From Bifidobacterium saguinibicoloris (GTDB lineage: Bacteria > Actinomycetota > Actinomycetes > Actinomycetales > Bifidobacteriaceae), in contig NZ_JAHBBF010000008.1 in assembly GCF_019331725.1 (NCBI RefSeq), positions 62,001-126,000 of the forward strand: a stretch of DNA of 64,000 nt, written 5' to 3'. The stretch's first letter is position 1, and each line of letters begins with the position of its first letter. Shown piece after piece: positions 39,536-47,578 of this stretch. The position numbers and the translations under genes were made by a program. The notes under the pieces were generated by a model that was given only the letters and a program-made list of their open reading frames with translations, was not told the DNA's origin and did not search any database.

Positions 39536-40573
39536 TCAGCGTAGGAAGTCGGCGGCCGTGAGCGTGAGGTTGCCGTCGCCGTCCACGAAGCCGTCCACGG
39601 CGATCCAGCCGTGCACGTGCATCGCCTCGCCGTTGTAGAACGGGCTGGTCTTCGGTGCGGGGGAGAAGCGCACCTCGCCCGACACCTTCAGTCCGCTCGG
39701 CGTGAGGCCCGGCATTGCGGCCTGCGGCGCGGTCTGTTGCGCCGCCGACGGCTCCGCGGCCGATGACGCCGCCCGTGTGTCCGCCGCCGATGCGCCCGTC
39801 GTGTCCGACGCGTCCGCCTTCGCCGCGCCGAGGTCGTCCGGCACGCCCTCCGGTTCGGCGAGCAGGTCCGCGAGCTTCGGCTTCGACGCGCGTGTCGCAG
39901 CCGTCCGCGACGCCGCGTCGCGACGCGCGTCGGACTTGCCGTCGTTCGCGTGCGTCCCGCGCAGACCGGACGCGTCGGCCTTGCCGTCGAGGACGAGCTG
40001 CACGTCCGGCGGCACGTCGGTGCCGCGCGAGTATTCGGAGTTCAGCAGCGAGCGCCAGCCTTCGATGGGCAGGTATCCGTCCTGTGCGCCCGAGCGGCAG
40101 TCGCCGGCGTAGGTGCGCGCGAGCTCGTCGACGAGCTCGTTGCCCGCGTTGCCGGCGTGTCCCTTCACCCACTTGAATTCGACCGGTCCGGGACGGTTCG
40201 AGATCGCCTCGTCGATGGCCTGGATGAGCTCGCGGTTCTTCACCGGCTTCTTCTGCGAGTTCTTCCAGCCGTTGCGCTTCCAGCCTTTGACCCATTTCGT
40301 CGAGCAGTTGATGGCGTATTGGGAGTCCGATTCGATGATGAGTTTCTGCGGCCCCGGATGCGCGCGCAGCGCCTCCAGGACGGCGCACAGTTCGCCGATT
40401 TGGTTGGTGCCGTTCGTGGCGCCGCCGGCGTCGTAGCCGCGCGAATCGTGCTCGTGTCCGGGCTCGCCGCCGTCGCCCGCGTCCTTCGCGTGGTCGGCCC
40501 ACGCCCATCCCATCGGCCCGTTCGGGTTGCCGAGCGCCGAACCGTCCGTCGATACCACAATCGTGTCAGTCAT
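39536..40573 (-). CDS. rnhA: Ribonuclease HI with long C-terminal extension
   Basis: 345 aa. Residues 1-165 are RNase HI, which cuts RNA in RNA/DNA hybrids: catalytic acids in [31 protein letters not shown] and ELVDELA. The remaining 180 residues are extra: a variable Ala/Asp-rich linker (about 195-285) and a conserved-looking end ([19 protein letters not shown]...[11 protein letters not shown]) with no assigned fold. TAGGGT plus GGAGGC precedes the ATG; either a leaderless start or a Shine-Dalgarno is possible. Confidence 0.93.
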   Translation of the reverse strand: MTDTIVVSTDGSALGNPNGPMGWAWADHAKDAGDGGEPGHEHDSRGYDAGGATNGTNQIGELCAVLEALRAHPGPQKLIIESDSQYAINCSTKWVKGWKRNGWKNSQKKPVKNRELIQAIDEAISNRPGPVEFKWVKGHAGNAGNELVDELARTYAGDCRSGAQDGYLPIEGWRSLLNSEYSRGTDVPPDVQLVLDGKADASGLRGTHANDGKSDARRDAASRTAATRASKPKLADLLAEPEGVPDDLGAAKADASDTTGASAADTRAASSAAEPSAAQQTAPQAAMPGLTPSGLKVSGEVRFSPAPKTSPFYNGEAMHVHGWIAVDGFVDGDGNLTLTAADFLR

Positions 40574-40579
40574 GCCTCC

Positions 40580-40585
40580 ACCCTA
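40580..40585 (-). promoter_or_regulatory. rnhA -10-like element
   Basis: TAGGGT, 6 nt before the rnhA ATG on the minus strand; fits TANNNT spacing for a leaderless mRNA. Confidence 0.3.
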
Positions 40586-40667
40586 ACGGCACCCGGCACC
40601 CGCATGCGGGACGGAAGGGCGTCCCCCAGGCGGGCGCATGCCGGTCGGGGCGTGGGAATACGGCCGT

Positions 40668-40710
40668 GGATATGACTTGGCCCCTCGTCTTGAGGGGCCA
40701 AGTCATATCC
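40668..40710. terminator. Terminator of the fibro-slime surface protein gene
   Basis: GGATATGACTTGGCCCCT / AGGGGCCAAGTCATATCC, a perfect 18-bp stem with a 7-nt loop, 45 nt beyond the stop of the minus-strand gene. Confidence 0.85.
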
Positions 40711-40754
40711 GCCTCACCTGCGGCGAGGCTCACCGTGTCCGGCGGGTGATTGCG

Positions 40755-43721
40755 TCAGTCGTGCCTGCGGGTGGCGAGCGCGAGGATGCCCGCTCCGGCG
40801 AGGAGCATGCACGCCACGACGGCGACGAGGACCGAGGCGCCGGTGCGCGCGAGCTCGTGCTTCGGCTGGCCGGCGACCGCGCCGTCGTCGTGCTTCGGTG
40901 TGGCCGGGTTCGTCGGCTTGTTCGGTTCGCCCGGCTTGACGGAGGGGGCCTTCCAGCTGTTCACGAAGCTGATGATCGGCGGAACGCCGTTCTCGGATTC
41001 CAGCTCCTTGCCGTCGACGGTCGTGGTGACCGTGAAGCCGGTGTCGGACGTGTCGTCCTTCGTGACCGTGATGACCACCTTCCTCGGAGCACTGTCGTTG
41101 GTGTAGCCGGCCGCGGCGTCACCGGGGACGTGCGATTCGGCGATGTTGTACACGTAGGTGCCGGCGTTCTCCGGAGTGAACTTCAGGGTGAGGGGCTCCG
41201 CCAGGTTGACGGCACGGCCGGATTCGCTCTTGGGCGAGTCGTAGGTCCTGCCGGTGTCGATGTCGGCGGCGTCGAGGCCGAGCATCGTGGCGGCGGCCGT
41301 ACGGTCGGCCTCGGGGATGGCGTTGCCCTGCGCGTCCGTGTCGGCGGGCTTGACGGTGAACTGGTAGTCGCCGTCGTTCATCGCCTTGCCGTTGAGCACG
41401 TTGGAGACCAGCAGCGTGTAGTCGGAGGAGAGCGCGGTGACGTCGAGGTTCGTCGTCACCTTGATGTCGGCCTCGTCGGTGTGGCGCTCCATGTAGAAGA
41501 AGTCGAAGCGGTAGGTCTTGCCGTCCTGCAGTCCGAGGGACTTCGCCTGCGCGTCGAGGTCGACATCCTTGCTGGCCGCCGTATGCGCGCCGCCGAGGTC
41601 GATGGCGAGCTTGTTGTTGACGAACAGGTACACGTCGTCGTCGCCGGTGAAGTCGAAGAACTGGCCGGCGCCTTGATGGTAGGTGAAGACGCCGTTGCTT
41701 TTCATGGCGTAGTGGTAGTTGTGCTGCTTCCTGACGTAGACGTTCCTGCCGTCCTTGACGACCGGCTTGCCGTTCTCGTCGCGGATGCCGATGTTGCCTT
41801 CGGTCATCTCACCGCCGTCGATGCCGTCCAGCGGGAAGAAGCCGAAGTTGCCGTCCGTCTCGCTCTTCGTCGCGGTCGGATCGTAGGCGACGCTGCCCGG
41901 GGCGTCCTTCGTCCCCGGCTGGTAGGTGACGTCGCCCTCGACACTCGTGTTCGCGGCGAAGGTGTACTTGTCGATCTGATGGCCATGCGCCGACTTGGAC
42001 CCGTCATAGGCGAGGACCATCTTGTCGTAGCCGAAGTACGGCGTGCCGGCGTTGCCGGTGAACAGGTTGTTGAGCATGTAGTAGGCGTATGCCATCGGGC
42101 TCTGGAAGACGCCGATGCCGTTGTCCGTGCTGTCCGAGGAGAGGTCGATCTTCTTCTTGAGGTCCACGGAGGCGACGGCCTCCGCGTACGTCTGGGACTT
42201 CAGCGTGTTGTGCTTCGGCTTGATGGTGATGTTGCCCGCACGGTAGTGGAGGTCCTTGTCCTTGCCGGCGAGGATGAAGAGCGTCACGGCGCCGTTCGAG
42301 TCCTTCGGCACGGTGAGGTCGAAGGAGCTGATCTCGCCCGTGTCGTTTTTGGCGACCGGGTCGATCTGGTCGACCGTGTTGGCGCCCTTGTTCGCGTCGG
42401 TTTCCGGAACCGTGAGCGGGATCGTCGTGCCGGCGGCGTCGGTCGCCTTGATGCCGGCGTAGGCCGCCTGCACGAAGCCGCGCGCGTAGGAGACCGTGTA
42501 GGTCTCGCCGGGCGTGAGTCCGGTGATGGTGCGGGTCAGCGGCTTGACGGCCGTGCCGGCCATGCTCAGCACGCTGTCGCCGTCCTGGGACCACATCATC
42601 GTGCCGGTGACCTTGGAGGCCTTGCCTTCGGCGTACTCGGTGTCCTTGCCCGTGCCGGAGACGGTCCACTTGCCGAACTTCGTGTTGTCGGCGGCGTCCG
42701 GGTTGCCTGCGTAGAAGTAGTGCGTGCCGTCGCCGAGCATGCCGGTGTAGGCGGCGTCGGCGGCGTCATACGCGTTGTTGGCGCCCGCGGGGACGAGCTG
42801 GGCTCCGGCGATGCGCACGGTCTTCGCGTCGGCGGCGGGGGTCAGCGCGATTGTGATGGCCTTGGCGTCGCCGCTGTTGAAGTAGAAGTCCTGCCAGGCG
42901 CCGGCGTCCTTCGCGACGCTGTCGCGCGTGGTGCGCGCGGCGTCGGAGGGAGCGGCGTTGTACGCCGTGATGGCGTCGCTCTTGCCGTTCCTGATGGCGA
43001 CGTTCATGTCGGCTGCGGTGGTGCCGCCGTTGTCGGCCCAGACGCTGAACTTGTATTCGGTGTTCGGGGTGACCGTGAACGCGCCGCTGGTGAGCGTGGA
43101 GGCCTTGCTGTAGCCGTAGACGCCGTTGCCGTTCTGCTCCCATAGCGTGGTGACGGACGGGGCGGTGCCGTCGGCGGCGGGGGTCATGCAGGTGTCGTCG
43201 ACGATCGCGGAGCCGTCGCCGCAGCTCCACTTGCCGAACGCGCCGGCGACGCCGTCACCGGGGTCCGCCGGGTTGAGCACGGTGGACTTGGTGGCCGCCT
43301 TCGTCATGAACTGCGCGAGCAGGCGCTGGAACATGGTGCGCTGCGCGGGGTCGGACGGGATGTCGGATGCGTCCGCGCGTCCCAGTTCCGTGTCGATGCC
43401 CTTCGCGATCTGCTCGACGGCGGCCTTGTCGTACTGCGGCATGCCGTTCTTGCCGAGCGTGTCGGCGACGAGGCCGGTCCTCGCCGTGTCGTTCTTGCCG
43501 TTGTTGAGCGAGAGGTCGTCGGCGCCGGTGCCCGCGCCCATCGCGTATTCGAACAGCAGGTTGTCCTTGTCGTAGTCGATGAACTGAACCGGCAGGGTCA
43601 GCGTCTTGCCTTCGTCGACGGAAGCGCTGGAGGGGGTGGCGGACGCCGGTGCGATGCCGACCGCCATCAGTGTGGCCGAAGCGGCCGTGGCGCATATGGC
43701 GGCTCGGATGACGCGCGCCAT
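40755..43721 (-). CDS. Giant sortase-anchored surface protein, fibro-slime and FctA-like pilin domains
   Basis: 988 aa from ATG 43721, preceded by AGGAGAAG; an in-frame TTG at 43745 is an alternative. A signal peptide (ICATAASATLMAVGIAPASA) is followed by carbohydrate-binding-like beta domains. A fibro-slime domain comes next (about 600-790: DFTGDDDVYLFVNNKLAIDLGG). A Spy0128/FctA-like pilin domain (about 800-935) precedes a proline spacer, then the sorting signal LARTG, a hydrophobic stretch and RRHD. LARTG replaces canonical LPXTG. It is likely a pilus tip or adhesin subunit. No sortase gene is in the window. Confidence 0.88.
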   Translation of the reverse strand: MARVIRAAICATAASATLMAVGIAPASATPSSASVDEGKTLTLPVQFIDYDKDNLLFEYAMGAGTGADDLSLNNGKNDTARTGLVADTLGKNGMPQYDKAAVEQIAKGIDTELGRADASDIPSDPAQRTMFQRLLAQFMTKAATKSTVLNPADPGDGVAGAFGKWSCGDGSAIVDDTCMTPAADGTAPSVTTLWEQNGNGVYGYSKASTLTSGAFTVTPNTEYKFSVWADNGGTTAADMNVAIRNGKSDAITAYNAAPSDAARTTRDSVAKDAGAWQDFYFNSGDAKAITIALTPAADAKTVRIAGAQLVPAGANNAYDAADAAYTGMLGDGTHYFYAGNPDAADNTKFGKWTVSGTGKDTEYAEGKASKVTGTMMWSQDGDSVLSMAGTAVKPLTRTITGLTPGETYTVSYARGFVQAAYAGIKATDAAGTTIPLTVPETDANKGANTVDQIDPVAKNDTGEISSFDLTVPKDSNGAVTLFILAGKDKDLHYRAGNITIKPKHNTLKSQTYAEAVASVDLKKKIDLSSDSTDNGIGVFQSPMAYAYYMLNNLFTGNAGTPYFGYDKMVLAYDGSKSAHGHQIDKYTFAANTSVEGDVTYQPGTKDAPGSVAYDPTATKSETDGNFGFFPLDGIDGGEMTEGNIGIRDENGKPVVKDGRNVYVRKQHNYHYAMKSNGVFTYHQGAGQFFDFTGDDDVYLFVNNKLAIDLGGAHTAASKDVDLDAQAKSLGLQDGKTYRFDFFYMERHTDEADIKVTTNLDVTALSSDYTLLVSNVLNGKAMNDGDYQFTVKPADTDAQGNAIPEADRTAAATMLGLDAADIDTGRTYDSPKSESGRAVNLAEPLTLKFTPENAGTYVYNIAESHVPGDAAAGYTNDSAPRKVVITVTKDDTSDTGFTVTTTVDGKELESENGVPPIISFVNSWKAPSVKPGEPNKPTNPATPKHDDGAVAGQPKHELARTGASVLVAVVACMLLAGAGILALATRRHD

Positions 43722-43950
43722 GTGGTTCTTCTCCTGAGATGCCAAAAGTGGTCCTTTCCTGTGGGATTCGGAGGACCGGTCGGGGGGTGTCCCGTGCGGT
43801 GAATCCCTATTCGGGGGCTTTATTGCCCCTATCAGGGGCAGTGTATGTCCTGCAGGACGGCGGCGCGCGGAGTTATTTAAATAATGACAAGTTATTTACA
43901 AACAAATATTTTATTCAATAAAAACAGGTTGTTGGTCGAAATAGGGGGGT
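43722..43950 (-). promoter_or_regulatory. Upstream region of the surface protein gene
   Basis: Contains two G6 runs (43782-43787 and 43944-43949), a GGGGC-N8-CCCC-type hairpin near 43814-43838, and a very AT-rich block (43870-43925, TTATTTAAATAATG...). This composition break suggests a promoter, and the IS110 element abuts it. Confidence 0.4.
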
Positions 43951-44063
43951 GTTCCTATGTTTTTGTCAATTCCGTAGGGGGTTGATGTGTCGGGTTTTGT
44001 TTGGTTGTCGTGGGCGTGCTTCGCCTTGCCGGTGGCGGCTGGTGTGTTCGTTCTTCGTGGTGT

Positions 44064-45266
44064 TCAGGCGGCGAGGGTCGGTTCCTGGTAGAGGGTGCCG
44101 TTCTTGAGCATGCTGTAGATGACATCGCAGCGGCGTCGGGCGAGGCAGATGACGGCGGCGTTGTGGTGTTTTCCTTGTTCGCGTTTGCGGTTGTAGTAGG
44201 CGATGGAGGGCGGGTGCTTGGTGGACGCGACGAACGCGGATTGCCATAATGCGTTCTTGAGCTGTTTGTTGCCGCCCCGGGCGGGGCGTTCGCCCTTGAT
44301 GCTGGTGCCGGATTGGCTGGTGACGGGGGCGATGCCGGCGTACGCGGCGAGGTGGGCCGCGCTTTTGAAGCGGGTGACGTCGCCGCCTATGCCGAGGAGG
44401 ATGTTGCTCGCGGTCCTGACGCCCACCCCGGGCATCGACGTCAGGACCCGGAGAAGAGGGTGGTCCTCCAGGAGCTTCTCGACCTGCGCGGCGAGGTCGC
44501 GCCGCCGGTCCTTGATGGTCTTGACGTCATGGGCGATCGCGGGGATGATGGTCTCGGCTGTGAGCGTGCCGGGCACGGTGACGGTCTGCTGGCCGATCGC
44601 CTTGAACATGTCGTCGATGATGGTCCCGGCGCGCAGCTTGTTGTCCTTGGCCCACGCCCTGACCTGGTCGATGCCGGCCTTGCTCATGCCTGTGGGGCCG
44701 CCGTAATGCTCGAGCAGGGCGAGGGTCGCGTCGTGGGCGATGCGGTCGCCCTTCAGGACGCGTTCGAACGCGGGGTGGGTCTGCAGGAGCAGGCTCCGCA
44801 GGCGGTTGATGTGGCGGGTGGATTCGTGGGCGAGGTCCTCGTCGTGGCCGGCGAGCAGCTTCAGGGCGGCGAGGGTCTCGTCGTCCGGGCCCGCGTCCCT
44901 GAGGCTCTCGGGGAGCCTGAGCGCGGCCCACGCGATCACGTGCGCGTCGCGCTGGTCGGTCTTCGCGGCCCCGGGAAGGAGCTGCGCGGTCCGGCGCATC
45001 GCCGTTCCGGGCAGGTACGCGGCCGTGACGCCCATGCTCCGGGCCACGGTCAGGGGCAGGGAGCCGATGGTGTTGGGCTGGTCGACGACCAGCAGCACGC
45101 GGCCGTGTTCGCGGAGGCGTTCCAGCATCGTGCGGATGGCCTGCTCGTCCTGTTTCAGCGGCCTGTCGTACAGGGTGTTCCCGTCGCGGTCGAGGGCGCA
45201 CGCGTGGTGCGCGCTCTTGCCGACGTCCAGGCCGACCCACACGTCGATGTCGTCCGGTCCCATCAT
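44064..45266 (-). CDS. IS110-family transposase (bridge-RNA-guided recombinase)
   Basis: 400 aa from ATG 45266 (GGGAGG 5 nt upstream; the next ATG codon, 45263, is equally possible). An N-terminal RuvC-like DEDD domain starts WVGLDVGKSAHHACALD and includes KTDQRDAHVIAWAAL. The C-terminal Tnp20 domain includes SMPGVGVRTASNILLGIG and YAGIAPVTSQSGTSIKGERP, with the probable catalytic serine. Full length and apparently intact. The family recombines through a bridge RNA encoded in its own flank. Confidence 0.93.
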   Translation of the reverse strand: MMGPDDIDVWVGLDVGKSAHHACALDRDGNTLYDRPLKQDEQAIRTMLERLREHGRVLLVVDQPNTIGSLPLTVARSMGVTAAYLPGTAMRRTAQLLPGAAKTDQRDAHVIAWAALRLPESLRDAGPDDETLAALKLLAGHDEDLAHESTRHINRLRSLLLQTHPAFERVLKGDRIAHDATLALLEHYGGPTGMSKAGIDQVRAWAKDNKLRAGTIIDDMFKAIGQQTVTVPGTLTAETIIPAIAHDVKTIKDRRRDLAAQVEKLLEDHPLLRVLTSMPGVGVRTASNILLGIGGDVTRFKSAAHLAAYAGIAPVTSQSGTSIKGERPARGGNKQLKNALWQSAFVASTKHPPSIAYYNRKREQGKHHNAAVICLARRRCDVIYSMLKNGTLYQEPTLAA

Positions 45267-45410
45267 CGTTCCTCCCGTCATTGAGGATGTTCCGTCGGCC
45301 GCCGCGACTCTCGGTTGGCGAGTGAGTCCGGGCGCCCGCGCCGCACCCACATTACGGAGAGACCTGGGCCATGCGCCCCTACGCGTCCATGCGGCCGGCC
45401 TGGTTCCTAT
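45267..45410 (-). ncRNA. Candidate IS110 bridge RNA region
   Basis: The element's left non-coding end, directly upstream of the transposase ORF. In IS110-group elements (e.g. IS621) the bridge RNA, with target- and donor-binding loops, is transcribed from this place. The sequence is GC-rich with several short inverted repeats (e.g. GGCCGC/GCGGCC). I infer the RNA by position only. Confidence 0.35.
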
Positions 45411-45544
45411 CAGCGGTCATCGGATGCCCCCGCTCCCGGCGACAACACCCCCCGGATCATCAACGACAGGGCGAGACAGTCATACCGGAACCGGCGACCC
45501 GGCCCCGACCACCGGGACCTACCAAACATGGTAATGGGCACAAC
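45411..45544. other. Gap between IS110 and the pgm terminator
   Basis: GC-rich, no ORF with a ribosome-binding site. It may be part of the IS if the tentative end is wrong, or old flanking DNA. Confidence 0.3.
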
Positions 45545-45584
45545 GAAGGCGCCCGAACCCCGTGGAGGGGATTCGAGCGCCTTC
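45545..45584 (-). terminator. Terminator of pgm
   Basis: GAAGGCGC / GCGCCTTC outer stem with inner CGAACCCC / GGGGATTCG pairing around a GTGG-type loop, 45 nt beyond the pgm stop. Confidence 0.75.
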
Positions 45585-45628
45585 ATCATGCGCTCCGTTG
45601 GAGGAGGCTGGGTGATGTCACTCGGATG

Positions 45629-47305
45629 TCACTCGGCGAGAGCCTTGTCGACCACCTCGGTGGCTTCGGCGAGGACCTTGTCGAGGGCCTCGGGGCTCTC
45701 GAAGGACTCGGCGTACACCTTGTAGATGTTCTCGGTGCCGGAGGGGCGGGCCGCGAACCAGTTGTCCTTGGTGGTGACCTTGAGGCCGCCGATCTTGGCG
45801 TGGTTGCCCGGCGCCTCGGTGAGCTTGGCGGTGATGTCCTCGCCCGCGAGCTGCGTGGCGGTGACATCGTCGCCGGTGAGCTTGGCGAACTTCTGCTTCT
45901 GCTCGAGCGTGGTGGGCGTGTCGACGCGCTTGTACCAGGACTCGCCGAAGCGGGCCACCTGGTCCTTGTGCAGCTCGGCCGGGTTCTTGCCGGTCTTCGC
46001 GGTGATCTCCGCGGCGAGCAGGTCGGGGATGAGGCCGTCCTTGTCGGTGGTCCACACGCGGCCGTCACGGCGCAGGAAGCTCATGCCGGAGCTCTCCTCG
46101 CCGCCGAACGCGACCTCGCCCTTGAACAGCGGGTCGACGAACCACTTGAAGCCGACCGGCACCTCGATGACCTTCGCGTCGATGGACGCGGCGACACGGT
46201 CGATGAGGGAGGAGGAGACGAGAGTCTTGCCCACGGCGGCGCCTTCCGGCCAGCCGGGACGGTTGCCGCCGAACAGGTACTCCACGCACACGGCGATGTA
46301 GTGGTTCGGGTTCATCACACCCCAGTCCGGGCAGACGATGCCGTGGCGGTCGGCGTCCGGGTCGGTGCCGCCGACGAGGTCGTACTTGTCCCACGCGCCG
46401 GCGTTGAGCTGGTCCACGAGGCCCTTCATCGCGTACGGAGAGCTCGGGTCCATGCGGATCTTGCCGTCGTGGTCGATGGTCATGAAGCGCCAGGTCGGGT
46501 CGACCTCGGGGCGCACCACGCCGATGTTCAGGCCGTACTTCTCGTTGATGAGCGGCCAGTAGTTGACGGATGCGCCGCCGAGCGGGTCGATGCCGAGGCG
46601 CACGCCGGAGTTGCGGATCACGTCGAAGTCGATGACGTTCTCCAGGTCGGACACGTAGTGCTCGCGGAAGTCGAAGCCCTCGACGTACTCGGACTTGATG
46701 GCCTCCTCGTAGGGCACGCGCTTGACGTTCTTGTAGTCGCCGAGCAGCTCGTTGGCACGGGCGGCGATGGCGTTGGTCACGTCGGCCGGGGCGGGGCCGC
46801 CGGTGACGGGATCGTACTTGAAGCCGCCGTCGGTGGGCGGGTTGTGGGACGGGGTGACGACGATGCCGTCGGCCAGGCCTTCGCCGGTGAAGCGCTGGGT
46901 GCCGTCGGCGGCGCGGTTGTGGGTGAGGATTGCCTGGGAGACGACCGGCGTGGGCACGAAGTCGTCGCGGGAGTCGATGCGCACGTGCACGCCGTTGGCG
47001 ACGAGGACCTCGATGGCGGTCTTCTTGGCCGGGCCGGAGAGCGCGTGGGTGTCGGAGCCGAGGTACAGCGGGCCGGTGACGCCGGCCTGCTTGCGGTATT
47101 CGGCGATGGCCTGGGAGATGGCGACGATATGGGCCTCGTTGAACGAGGTCTTCAGGGACGATCCGCGGTGGCCGGAGGTGCCGAAGATGACACGCTGCTC
47201 CGGGACGGACGGGTCGGGGACGAGGTCGTAGTACTTGCCGATGACCTCATCGACGTTGATCAGATCTGCTGGGGTGGCGGGCTGGCCCGCATTGTTAGCT
47301 ACCAT
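45629..47305 (-). CDS. pgm: Phosphoglucomutase (alpha-D-glucose phosphate-specific)
   Basis: 558 aa. Interconverts glucose 1-phosphate and glucose 6-phosphate, linking galactose/Leloir and glycogen routes to central metabolism. [10 protein letters not shown] near the N-terminus, the phosphoserine loop [12 protein letters not shown] (about residue 150), the Mg site DPDADRHG, and [10 protein letters not shown] are all intact. TACAAT 6 nt before the ATG with no separate Shine-Dalgarno suggests a leaderless mRNA. Confidence 0.96.
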   Translation of the reverse strand: MVANNAGQPATPADLINVDEVIGKYYDLVPDPSVPEQRVIFGTSGHRGSSLKTSFNEAHIVAISQAIAEYRKQAGVTGPLYLGSDTHALSGPAKKTAIEVLVANGVHVRIDSRDDFVPTPVVSQAILTHNRAADGTQRFTGEGLADGIVVTPSHNPPTDGGFKYDPVTGGPAPADVTNAIAARANELLGDYKNVKRVPYEEAIKSEYVEGFDFREHYVSDLENVIDFDVIRNSGVRLGIDPLGGASVNYWPLINEKYGLNIGVVRPEVDPTWRFMTIDHDGKIRMDPSSPYAMKGLVDQLNAGAWDKYDLVGGTDPDADRHGIVCPDWGVMNPNHYIAVCVEYLFGGNRPGWPEGAAVGKTLVSSSLIDRVAASIDAKVIEVPVGFKWFVDPLFKGEVAFGGEESSGMSFLRRDGRVWTTDKDGLIPDLLAAEITAKTGKNPAELHKDQVARFGESWYKRVDTPTTLEQKQKFAKLTGDDVTATQLAGEDITAKLTEAPGNHAKIGGLKVTTKDNWFAARPSGTENIYKVYAESFESPEALDKVLAEATEVVDKALAE

Positions 47306-47311
47306 GCTCCC

Positions 47312-47317
47312 ATTGTA
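47312..47317 (-). promoter_or_regulatory. pgm -10 element, leaderless type
   Basis: TACAAT on the minus strand ends 6 nt before the pgm ATG. Confidence 0.5.
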
Positions 47318-47510
47318 CGGCCGGACGCGTGCGCAACACGTAACATTTTGTGCTTAATTGTTCTGAAATGTGAGTGAATTGTCGGTGACGCTTCCGGGAC
47401 ATGGCGTGTCGTTCGCTGGGCGTCCGCCGAGAGCGTTCCGAGGGTCCGCCGAACGGACCATGAAACATGCCGTGACATTTCCCTCCCTATGCTCTCCCTC
47501 GGGAAGGAGT

Positions 47511-47553
47511 CCCGTCCGTCGCTTCCCATGCCTCCAGGCATGCTTCGGACGGG
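47511..47553 (+). promoter_or_regulatory. Leader hairpin of the pilin gene
   Basis: CCCGTCCG pairs with CGGACGGG, and inside it CATGCCT with AGGCATG around CC. It lies 8 nt upstream of the AGGAAGGA ribosome-binding site of the pilin, so it could affect translation or mRNA stability. Confidence 0.5.
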
Positions 47554-47578
47554 CGGAAGCAGAGGAAGGACATCGGGA

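Larger units (their letters stand above)
43951..45410 (-). mobile_element. IS110-family insertion sequence (ends tentative)
   Basis: About 1.46 kb around the transposase at 44064-45266. GTTCCTAT occurs at both 43951-43958 and 45403-45410; these could mark the repeated core at the two ends, but an 8-mer match in these flanks has a fair chance of arising randomly. There are no inverted terminal repeats, as expected for IS110. It lies between the surface-protein promoter region and pgm. Confidence 0.5.

Noticed and set aside
44313..45284. 323-aa plus-strand frame across the IS110 transposase
   Set aside because: Antisense shadow; the minus strand carries the clear IS110 transposase.
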